From: Verrucomicrobiia bacterium
Lineage (GTDB): Bacteria; Verrucomicrobiota; Verrucomicrobiia; Limisphaerales; JADLHS01
Reading direction: 5' to 3'
Length of the DNA stretch: 64,000 bases
Assembly (NCBI GenBank): GCA_026125285.1
Contig: JAHCLO010000003.1
Coordinates: 290,661 to 354,660 of the forward strand
Shown: one piece after another, positions 1 to 6,969 of the stretch
How the letters are laid out: each line of letters opens with the position of its first letter
Numbering within the stretch: the first letter of the stretch is position 1
Notes under the pieces: model-generated
What the model was told of the DNA's origin: nothing
The model's database searches: none
The model's input: only the letters and a program-made list of their open reading frames with translations
Position numbers and translations under genes: made by a program

Positions 1-1424
1 ACGAGGCGGAGCGGCACGTTGAGGAGTGGGACAGGAGCCGCGGAAGGCGATTGGGGGGTTGGGTCTTTGGGTGTTTGGCCGTGATGCGTGATACGTGATG
101 CGTGCGGTTCGGCGGGCGGCGCAGGAGCCGTCGCCGCAAAACCCATCTTGAGCGGCGATTGTTCCGGCTTCGTCGGAAACATCGCCGGGCGCGGTGGCAA
201 CGGCGGCGTGAAGTATGGTAACTCGGCTGGTTCAGGAGTCTTCTCCGTGCCTGGCATGGTGATGACCGGCGACGTTGGAAACGCTGGATGGCGGAGGTTC
301 TGTGTCGGGTGTTGGACGCCCGGCTCGCTTGGCGGACCCGCATGAAACTCTAGCAACGCCTCCCGCACGGCCTGCGCCACAAAGCGTCGCACGTCGGCTT
401 CGCGATGGAACTTCACCTCGCGTTTGGCGGGATGGATGTTCACATCCACGGCCGCCGGATCAATCTCCAGAAACAGACAGCCCACCGGATAGCGCCCCTT
501 CATCAGCGCGGTGTGGTAGCCTTCGAGCAGGGCGAAGTTGATCCCGCGATTCTCCACCGGGCGCCGGTTCACAAAGACATGCTGATCCTCGCGCGTGGCG
601 CGCGACACCCCGGGCGCACCGATGAGTCCCCAAAGCCGGACGGAGGATGGTGAATGGTGGATGGAGGATTGCTCGAAGGTGGCATCCGGTTCAGCAGCCT
701 CCATCGCGAAAGGTGCCGAGGCCTCCACTTCAACCAGCTTGACCTCGCCCAGCAACGCCCGGAAACGTTCGCGCAAAGCGGTCAGCCGCGCGGCAGACTC
801 CGGGCCGCTTTTCACCGCTGGCAACTGCCAGACCACGCGCCCGTCCTTTTGATACGTGAACGCCACCTCGGGAAACGCCAGGGCCGCCAGCGTGAGATAA
901 TGCTGGATGTGCGCCGCCTCGGTTTCTTCGGTGCGCAGAAACTTCCGGCGCGCGGGCAGGTTGAAGAAAAGCTGCCGCACCTCCACGCTCGTGCCCGGCG
1001 CGCTGCCCGCGGCTTTAACCTCCATGATCTTTCCGCCGTTGATGATGATTTGCGTGCCCTCGGGCGACGGTTCGTCGCGCTCGCGCGTGGTGAGCGTGAA
1101 ACGACTCACGCTGGCAATGCTGGGCAGGGCCTCGCCGCGGAAGCCCATCGTGGCGATGGCCGCAAGGTCCTCGGCGCGCTGGATTTTGCTCGTGGCGTGG
1201 CGCTCCAGGCACAGCAACGCATCGTCGCGGCTCATGCCGACGCCATCATCGGTCACGCGCACCAGACTGCGTCCGCCGGCTTGAATCTCCACCGTGATCC
1301 GCGCCGCTTGGGCATCCAGCGCGTTCTCGACCAGTTCCTTCACGACGCTGGCGGGCCGCTCCACCACCTCGCCGGCGGCGATCTGGTTGGCGACCTGTTC
1401 GGGCAGGAGGCGGATGCGGTTCAT
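1..1424 (-). CDS. mutL: DNA mismatch repair protein MutL (partial, C-terminus beyond the left edge)
   Basis: This is the GHKL-ATPase half of MutL, the mismatch-repair matchmaker that couples MutS recognition to strand incision. Translating the minus strand from ATG at 1424 gives the classic N-terminus: IAAGEVVERPASVVKELVEN near residues 15-35, then DDGVGM, then ATSKI and GFRGEALPSI. Farther on are the transducer-domain motifs VNRRPVEN and DVNIHPAKREVKF. The frame then enters a Pro-rich linker and is still open at base 1, so the C-terminal dimerisation/endonuclease domain lies outside the window and its metal-binding motif cannot be judged. The start is well placed because the conserved N-terminus begins immediately after it. 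The gene is oriented like the histidine kinase gene upstream of it, about 70 bp away. Confidence 0.95.
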   Translation of the reverse strand, partial: MNRIRLLPEQVANQIAAGEVVERPASVVKELVENALDAQAARITVEIQAGGRSLVRVTDDGVGMSRDDALLCLERHATSKIQRAEDLAAIATMGFRGEALPSIASVSRFTLTTRERDEPSPEGTQIIINGGKIMEVKAAGSAPGTSVEVRQLFFNLPARRKFLRTEETEAAHIQHYLTLAALAFPEVAFTYQKDGRVVWQLPAVKSGPESAARLTALRERFRALLGEVKLVEVEASAPFAMEAAEPDATFEQSSIHHSPSSVRLWGLIGAPGVSRATREDQHVFVNRRPVENRGINFALLEGYHTALMKGRYPVGCLFLEIDPAAVDVNIHPAKREVKFHREADVRRFVAQAVREALLEFHAGPPSEPGVQHPTQNLRHPAFPTSPVITMPGTEKTPEPAELPYFTPPLPPRPAMFPTKPEQSPLKMGFAATAPAPPAEPHASRITHHGQTPKDPTPQSPSAAPVPLLNVPLRL

Positions 1425-1494
1425 CAAGCGTTAAGCGTGTGAAGGCAAAGGTGCGCCAGCGAGAGTATGAGCGGACTCGAGTTCATTTCACGCA

Positions 1495-2610
1495 TCACGC
1501 GTTACATTCTCGATTCACAACTGGCAGGGCGAAGGAAAAAACCGCGCCGCCTCCGGGTGCATTGCCGGCCCAAATCCGCCCCTGATGATCCTCAATGATC
1601 TTCTTGCAGATGGACAATCCCAGGCCCGTGCCGTGGGCCTTGCCGTGCGTGGCAAAAGCCTGAAAAAGCCTGTCCGCTATCTCCGGCGCAATGCCCGGTC
1701 CGGTGTCGGCGATCTCCGTAACGATCTCCCGGACTTCCAGCCTGAAGCGGACTGCAATGTGCCCGCCCGGGCTCATGGCATCGGCGGCATTATGCACCAG
1801 ATTGAAGAACACGCGGCGCAGGCGCTGGGGATTCAAGCGCACGCACACGGCGGGTGGCGGCTGCGGCAGCTCAAGCTTCGCCGATTTTGCCACAGCTTCC
1901 TCGGACAATTCCCCGGCCAATTGGCCGACATATTCTGCGTAGTCCGTCGGCGTCAAACTTGCCGTCGTGTCGGCGGATTGGGTGAAGTAAATGATCTCGC
2001 TCACCAGTTCGTTGATGCGCTCCACCTGGCGTTGCACCCGGCTCTGCGCGAGCGCGCGAAATTCAGGAGTCGCTTGGGGCAGGCACGCCATCTCCGTCGT
2101 CAAGCCGATGATGTTGAGCGGATTCTTCAAGTCGTGAACGATGGAGCGCGCGAAGCGGCCAATGGCCGCGAGCCGTTCGGTTTGCACCACCTCCCGCAGG
2201 TAATGCTGGTTAAACTCCCGCAGCCGGTGGCTGATGATCTGCAACAAACTCAACGCGAAACCGGGAGAGTGTTCGAGGAAAGCCAGCAGGTCATCCCGCG
2301 CTACGAAATAGACGATGGTGTCCCGCACGGCGGTGGCGGTGGCCGAACGCGGGCGTTGCTCGATCACCGCCATTTCACCGAACAGCCCGCCCGGCCCGAT
2401 CTGCGAAAACACCCGTCGGGTGTCGTGATGGATCATGCCTGAGATTTCCACCAAACCGTCCTTAACCACATATACACCGTCACCCAGGTCGCCTTCGCGA
2501 AAGACCTCGCCGCCGGCGGCAAACGTCTGCTCCTTGGCCAGGCGACGCAACGCCTCGAGTTCCTCCGCCTTGAGGCGATGGAACAATTCAACGGATTCCA
2601 GTGCGACCAT
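1495..2610 (-). CDS. Cyclic-nucleotide-binding-domain sensor histidine kinase
   Basis: A 371-residue soluble histidine kinase. Residues about 5-125 form a cNMP/CRP-type binding domain, with a GDLGDGVYVV glycine turn and a phosphate-binding-cassette-like GEMAVIEQRPRSATA. A HisKA dimerisation helix follows with the phospho-acceptor in SIVHDLKNPLN (His159). The HATPase domain then shows the N box (NLVHNAADAM), G1 (DTGPGIAPE) and G2 (GTGLGLSI). No transmembrane segment is visible, so the likely signal is cytoplasmic: a cyclic nucleotide, or a redox/regulatory ligand in a CRP-like fold. No response regulator is adjacent, so its partner must be encoded elsewhere. Family assignment is strong; the ligand is unknown. 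Confidence 0.93.
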   Translation of the reverse strand: MVALESVELFHRLKAEELEALRRLAKEQTFAAGGEVFREGDLGDGVYVVKDGLVEISGMIHHDTRRVFSQIGPGGLFGEMAVIEQRPRSATATAVRDTIVYFVARDDLLAFLEHSPGFALSLLQIISHRLREFNQHYLREVVQTERLAAIGRFARSIVHDLKNPLNIIGLTTEMACLPQATPEFRALAQSRVQRQVERINELVSEIIYFTQSADTTASLTPTDYAEYVGQLAGELSEEAVAKSAKLELPQPPPAVCVRLNPQRLRRVFFNLVHNAADAMSPGGHIAVRFRLEVREIVTEIADTGPGIAPEIADRLFQAFATHGKAHGTGLGLSICKKIIEDHQGRIWAGNAPGGGAVFSFALPVVNRECNA

Positions 2611-2691
2611 GCGCGCACTTTAGGAAAAACTGGCGCGCGGTAAAGCCAAGAGAGCGAAGCAGTCAAACATGTGAGCGCGCCAAAGCACCAT

Positions 2692-2820
2692 TCAACCTCT
2701 CAGGAAAAACCGCCGCTGCTTCTCACTGATCGGCATCGCGAGCTTCTCCATCACTTGCAGTCTGTCCAACCAGAATTCGCTTTTGACTTCAACCCCAAAG
2801 CGAAGCATCGTGCCAGCATG
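2692..2820 (-). pseudogene. Remnant of the 3' end of a second uracil-DNA glycosylase gene
   Basis: The minus strand encodes a tail reading LQVMEKLAMPISEKQRRFF before its stop. It closely matches the tail of the intact UDG gene that ends at 3399 (LQVMERLGMPISEKQRNYF). The nucleotide match covers about 100 bases, and upstream residues (PDHAGTMLRF versus PTYHPAYLLR) still align weakly. Farther upstream, UDG similarity stops where the DUF433 antitoxin begins on the other strand. It is best read as a diverged, truncated duplicate of the UDG 3' end. The intervening 0.6 kb holds a toxin-antitoxin pair. Confidence 0.7.
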
Positions 2821-3033
2821 ATCGGGAAGCAGAAACTGCCCGACGTATTCGCGCAGCATCCGCAGGTGATGAGCGGGGCATTGGTCTTCAAGGGCACCCG
2901 CGTGCCGGTGCAGACCTTCTTCGATCATCTCGATCACGGTGGCACACTTGAAGAGTTTCTCCAATGGTATGACGGCGTAACGCGGGAGCAATTGGAAGCC
3001 GCCGAGGAAATCCGCACCGCGGCCACGACTTGA
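2818..3033 (+). CDS. DUF433 family antitoxin-like protein
   Basis: A 71-residue protein starting at ATG 2818. The core HPQVMSGALVFKGTRVPV followed by a short helix with GGTLEEFLQWYDGVT is the signature of DUF433, a small helix-turn-helix-like family usually paired with DUF5615 PIN-like toxins. The open frame extends upstream to 2671, but that part is the antisense of the UDG tail remnant, and family members are about 70-80 residues long, so 2818 is the chosen start. The stop overlaps the TTG start of the next gene by a few bases (TTGA), which fits a translationally coupled antitoxin-toxin pair. Confidence 0.82.
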   Translation: MIGKQKLPDVFAQHPQVMSGALVFKGTRVPVQTFFDHLDHGGTLEEFLQWYDGVTREQLEAAEEIRTAATT

Positions 3034-3362
3034 AAATTTTTTCGATCAAGGCGTTCCCAAACCACTGCAGGCACAGCTCCCGGATCATGAGGTGCATCGG
3101 GCGTTTCAACTCGGCTGGGCCAGGAAGAAGAACGGCGAACTGCTCGCACTCGCGGAGGAGTGCGGGCTATGAACTTCTCGTAACGACTGATCAAAACCTG
3201 TTGCACCAGCAGAATCTTCGGGAGCGGAAAATTGCCATATTGGCCCTCGGACGCGGCAACTGGCCGGAGATCAAGCCGCACGCAGCGCGAATCGCCGTCG
3301 AAATTAACGCAATCAAACCACCCGGCGTTTACTTTTTTCCCATCGAGCCGGTCAACCATTGA
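3030..3362 (+). pseudogene. DUF5615 PIN-like toxin, frameshifted twice
   Basis: Family members begin like MKIFFDQGVPKPL and later carry TTDQNLxHQQNL. Here the pieces lie in two frames. The start (KIF) is in one frame. The segment FDQGVPKPL through NGELLALAEECG is in a second frame that closes at a TGA. GYELLVTTDQNLLHQQNL to the end is back in the first frame. This fits loss of one T in a run of six T near 3037-3042 and gain of one G in the GGG near 3163. The two shifts cancel, so the first frame stays open but encodes a scrambled middle. Either the toxin is inactivated or there are two sequencing errors. Confidence 0.75.
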
Positions 3363-3398
3363 TTTGGGTGCGCCCAACAGATTTGCGGCTGGTTAACT

Positions 3399-4322
3399 TC
3401 ATGCCCTCGAAAAATAGTTCCGCTGCTTTTCACTGATTGGCATCCCCAGCCTCTCCATCACTTGCAGCATGTCCTCCCAAACTTCGCGTTTGGTGTGCAG
3501 GGCCTGGTTGCGCAGCAGATACGCCGGATGATACGTGGGCATGAGCGGAATGCCGCGATAGGTCTTCCACGTACCGCGCAGTTTCGTGATGCCGAGGGTC
3601 TTGCCGAGCAATCCTTCCACGGCCGTCGCACCCAGGGCAACGATGACCTTCGGCTGAATCAAATCTATCTGCTCGTGCAGATACGGAATGCAGGTCTGCA
3701 TCTCTTCAGGCGTGGGTTTGCGATTGCCGGCGCTCTGGCCCGGCGTATCGGGGCGGCATTTCAAAATGTTGCCAATGTAAACATCGCCGCGTTGGAGGCC
3801 CATCGTCTCGATGATTTTCGTAAGCAACTGTCCGGCTTTGCCGACGAAGGGTTCGCCTTGCTCGTCTTCGTCCGCACCCGGCGCTTCGCCCACAAACATC
3901 AGTTCGGCGTTGAGGTTGCCCACGCCGAACACGACATGCTGGCGCGAGGAGGCGAGGTGTTGGCATTTGACACAGGCCAGGACGCGCTCGCGCAAGGCAG
4001 CGAAGGCAGCAGCCTTGGCTTCGGGAGTCAGCTTGGGCGCAGTCGTGGGCGCGGGGGCGGGCGCAGCCAGCGGCAGGGGCGGTTCAACGGCCAGCGGGAT
4101 GTTGGTCGGCTGCGGATGGCGGACTTGGGCGGGAACGGAAGCCACTGGCTGATTGGCGGGTGAGGCCATGCGTGTCCGCGCCGACGGAACCGCAGGCGTT
4201 GCAGGTTGCGCCAACGCCTTCAGCGTGTCGGGCGAAACCGCAATGTGGCGCACGCCGCCAGCCTGCAAATCTTCGAGATGCCGGATGGTGGCGTCGAGGA
4301 GTGTGTCGTAGGCGGATGACAT
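3399..4322 (-). CDS. Family 4 uracil-DNA glycosylase (4Fe-4S)
   Basis: This enzyme removes uracil from DNA at the first step of base-excision repair. The catalytic-half signature GEAPGADEDEQGEPFVGKAG is intact, as is the substrate-binding TYHPAYLLRN. Four Cys suited to the family's [4Fe-4S] cluster are visible (ACVKC, LKCRPD, QTCIPY). The N-terminal ~100 residues are Ala/Pro-rich and specific to this lineage. The open frame runs to 4556, but the first conserved-looking start is ATG 4322 (MSSAYDTLLDATIRHLEDLQ), giving 307 residues. The longer version would overlap the divergent DUF1080 gene's start region. It ends 37 bp from the convergent toxin remnant. Confidence 0.9.
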   Translation of the reverse strand: MSSAYDTLLDATIRHLEDLQAGGVRHIAVSPDTLKALAQPATPAVPSARTRMASPANQPVASVPAQVRHPQPTNIPLAVEPPLPLAAPAPAPTTAPKLTPEAKAAAFAALRERVLACVKCQHLASSRQHVVFGVGNLNAELMFVGEAPGADEDEQGEPFVGKAGQLLTKIIETMGLQRGDVYIGNILKCRPDTPGQSAGNRKPTPEEMQTCIPYLHEQIDLIQPKVIVALGATAVEGLLGKTLGITKLRGTWKTYRGIPLMPTYHPAYLLRNQALHTKREVWEDMLQVMERLGMPISEKQRNYFSRA

Positions 4323-4491
4323 GCGGGCATCGTAACCGCACGCAAGGCCGGCGCACGAAAATTCGTGGATAACGGGCAAAGCGGTCCGTGAATGCTTCTC
4401 GGCTTCTTGCGCCAAAGTGACAGGCAACTGCGATCCGCGCGCTTGATTTTTGCCTGTTGCTTTTTGGACAACGGCTTTGTTGAATTCAGTC

Positions 4492-5304
4492 ATGCGCAAA
4501 ACTGCATCCGCTTTGGCCGCGCTGGTAAGCGCGATTCTCGCAACTTCCATTTCCACGTCCTGTGCCCAGGAGAGGCCCGGCTACAAGGACACCGCGATTC
4601 TGCCCGGCCAGAAATGGCACGTGCATGATCCGGATCGGCCCGTGCCGCCACTGGTGACACCCGGGGAAACGTTCAGTCACAACGCGCCCCCGCCCTCGGA
4701 CGCCATCGTGTTGTTCGACGGCAAGGACATTTCCAAATGGCGAAGCGACAGTGGACCGGCGGGTTGGAAGGTCGAAAATGGTTACATGGAAGTGGTGAAA
4801 GACTCCGGCAGCATCCGCACGCGGGACGAGTTCGGTGATTTTCAACTGCACCTGGAATTTGCCACGCCCGCCAAGGTGGAGGGCAGCAGCCAAGGCCGCG
4901 GCAACAGCGGCATCTACCTCTGCGGCCGCTACGAGGTGCAAATTCTGGATTCCTACAACAATCCCACTTACACGGATGGGCAGCTCGGGGCCATGTACGG
5001 CCAGTTCCCGCCCCTGGCCACCGCGCCCAAGAAACCCGGCGAATGGCAGACTTACGACATTATCTTTGAAGCGCCGCGCTGGGATGAAAACCGGAAGTTG
5101 GTGAAGCCGGCGAGTGTGACGGTGATCCTCAACGGCATCGTGTTGCACAACAGAAAGGAATTCCTGGGCGGTTCGACGCATCGCGAACTGCCGGTTTACC
5201 GTCCGCATCCGCCGCGCGGCCCCATTAGCTTGCAGGATCACGGCAATCCCACCCGCTTCCGCAACATCTGGCTTCGTCCCTTGGGCGAATACGACAAACC
5301 ATAA
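4492..5304 (+). CDS. DUF1080 domain protein (3-keto-disaccharide hydrolase-like), secreted
   Basis: A 270-residue exported protein of the DUF1080 family, a concanavalin-like jelly roll found in large numbers in Planctomycetes and Verrucomicrobia and linked to 3-keto-glycoside or polysaccharide breakdown. ATG 4492 gives a signal peptide (MRKTASALAALVSAILATS) ending near a Cys-Ala-Gln. Family motifs are VLFDGKDISKW, then GNSGIYLCGRYEVQILDS, and finally PISLQDHGNPTRFRNIWLRP. A second DUF1080 gene follows 280 bp downstream on the same strand. It lies divergently from UDG across a 169-bp gap, which probably holds both promoters. Confidence 0.9.
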   Translation: MRKTASALAALVSAILATSISTSCAQERPGYKDTAILPGQKWHVHDPDRPVPPLVTPGETFSHNAPPPSDAIVLFDGKDISKWRSDSGPAGWKVENGYMEVVKDSGSIRTRDEFGDFQLHLEFATPAKVEGSSQGRGNSGIYLCGRYEVQILDSYNNPTYTDGQLGAMYGQFPPLATAPKKPGEWQTYDIIFEAPRWDENRKLVKPASVTVILNGIVLHNRKEFLGGSTHRELPVYRPHPPRGPISLQDHGNPTRFRNIWLRPLGEYDKP

Positions 5305-5582
5305 ACCAGAGCCTGGCAATCGCCGCCGGCTCGATCCCCGGCGGCAACTCAATCGAGAGGTGACACTCCCCACGCTTGCAGAAAGTTGAACCCCGAGCGT
5401 GGGTTGAGCAGCCCAAACAGCCCAGCGAGCCGCTTGGTAGTAGATTGACACCAGATGGGCTCGGCACGGGTCGTCGCCGGGTGAGAAGCCGCGCGAGTAA
5501 CCTCTTGCCGCTTGCTGCGAGTCCAACGCGCGTTGCAGGTTTGGCTGGCCAAAGCCGTTCGTCCGCGTTAATTCATAGCCGC

Positions 5583-6197
5583 ATGAAAGATTTCATTTTG
5601 GCGACCATGGTTGTTCTGGGCCTGACCGCGGGATGTTCCACCACCGGCCCACGCACGGGAGCGAAGTCACTGTTCAATGGCCGCGACTTGAGCGGCTGGG
5701 TGGTCATGCACGGTGGTGAGTGGACGGTGGAAAACGGCGTCCTGGTGGGGCGCAATGGCCGTGACTGGACCACGAACCCCGAAGTGAGCGGCTCCTGGTT
5801 GCGCAGCGAGCGAGAGTACGGGGACTTTCTTCTGGAATTTGAATACGCCATTGAAGGCAACAGCGGCGTGTTTCTGCGATCCGGGCTGGAGCGCAATCCC
5901 GCCTTTACGGGCTACGAAATGCAAATTGTCTCGGATCATGGACGACCGCCCACCAAAGGTTCAGCCGGCGGTCTTTATGACGTGATCGCGGCGAGCCGCA
6001 ATATGTCACGCCCGACTGGCGAATGGAATCAGGTGCGCATCTGCTACGAAGGCGAGCGGGTGCAAATCATCTGGAACGGGGAACTGGTGGTGGACTATCA
6101 GGAGGCCAACCGCTCGCGGCGCGGTTACCTCGGGCTGCAAAACCATGACGACCGATCAGTCGTCAAATACCGCAATCTGCGCATTACGGAGCTTTAG
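5583..6197 (+). CDS. DUF1080 domain lipoprotein
   Basis: A 204-residue paralog of the preceding gene, starting at ATG 5583. The N-terminus MKDFILATMVVLGLTAGC is a clear lipoprotein signal with lipobox LTAGC, so the mature protein is probably membrane-anchored. DUF1080 motifs are SLFNGRDLSGWVV, EGNSGVFLRSG, GYEMQIVSDHG and YLGLQNHDDRSVVKYRNLRI. The preceding 278 bp contain no supportable gene, only a GC-rich stem-loop (gccgccgg/ccggcggc, about 5331-5354). Substrate cannot be read from sequence. Confidence 0.9.
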   Translation: MKDFILATMVVLGLTAGCSTTGPRTGAKSLFNGRDLSGWVVMHGGEWTVENGVLVGRNGRDWTTNPEVSGSWLRSEREYGDFLLEFEYAIEGNSGVFLRSGLERNPAFTGYEMQIVSDHGRPPTKGSAGGLYDVIAASRNMSRPTGEWNQVRICYEGERVQIIWNGELVVDYQEANRSRRGYLGLQNHDDRSVVKYRNLRITEL

Positions 6198-6326
6198 CGA
6201 ACAACAGCACGATTGGGATCAGTCGTGATCTATATGGTGCCGGGTCGTCCGCCCCGTGAGATTCTCGAGTTAACACTTTTCAAAGCCGCCAGTTTGTGAC
6301 AGAAGTTGCCCTGTCACCTCCCACAC

Positions 6327-6893
6327 GTGAGCGATGTCACGCGCATTCTCGATGCCGTGCGACAGGGCGACGCCCAAGCCGCCGAGGAATTGTTGCCCCT
6401 CGTGTATGACGAACTGCGCCGCCTGGCCACCTCCAAAATGGCCAACGAACCTCCCGGTCAGACGCTCCAAGCCACTGCACTCGTACATGAAGCCTGGCTG
6501 AAGCTTGTGGGCCGCGAAAATCCTGAGTGGAACGACCGCACGCATTTCTTCAACGCCGCCGCCGAGGCGATGCGCCGCATCCTCGTGGACAACGCCCGGC
6601 GCAAGCGCTCCGCCCGTCACGGCGGCGGTCTGGCGCGGGCCGACCTCGCCGAGGTGGAACTGCCTTTGCCGATGCGCGATGACGAATTGCTGGCGCTGGA
6701 CGAAGCGCTGGAGCGATTGCACGCTTTCGACGCGCGCGCGGCGGACCTGACCAAGCTCTGCTTTTTCGTCGGGCTGACGCAGGAACAGGCGGCGCAAGAA
6801 CTTGGTATTTCGTTGCGATCCGCCGAACGCCTATGGGCTTTTGCCCGAGCTTTTCTGGCCAGGGAAATCGAAGCGTCGAATCGGCCGCCGTAG
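6327..6893 (+). CDS. ECF-type RNA polymerase sigma factor (TIGR02999-like)
   Basis: A 188-residue sigma-70 family factor. The N-terminus VSDVTRILDAVRQGDAQAAEELLPLVYDELRRLA and the segment PGQTLQATALVHEAWLKLVG match the TIGR02999 group common in Acidobacteria, Planctomycetes and Verrucomicrobia. Region 4 includes the helix-turn-helix GLTQEQAAQELGISLRSAERLW. GTG 6327 is preferred over an upstream TTG because family proteins begin at this SDVT segment. The gene is followed 76 bp later by a large Ser/Thr kinase. This sigma group is regularly found beside such kinases, so a regulatory pairing is likely but inferred. Confidence 0.92.
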   Translation: MSDVTRILDAVRQGDAQAAEELLPLVYDELRRLATSKMANEPPGQTLQATALVHEAWLKLVGRENPEWNDRTHFFNAAAEAMRRILVDNARRKRSARHGGGLARADLAEVELPLPMRDDELLALDEALERLHAFDARAADLTKLCFFVGLTQEQAAQELGISLRSAERLWAFARAFLAREIEASNRPP

Positions 6894-6969
6894 GCCGTGA
6901 ACGCAATGACTTGGCGGAAAGCGCTGCAAAATTTCGCTGATCTGTCTGGCGCAGTGTGTTCACACAACT

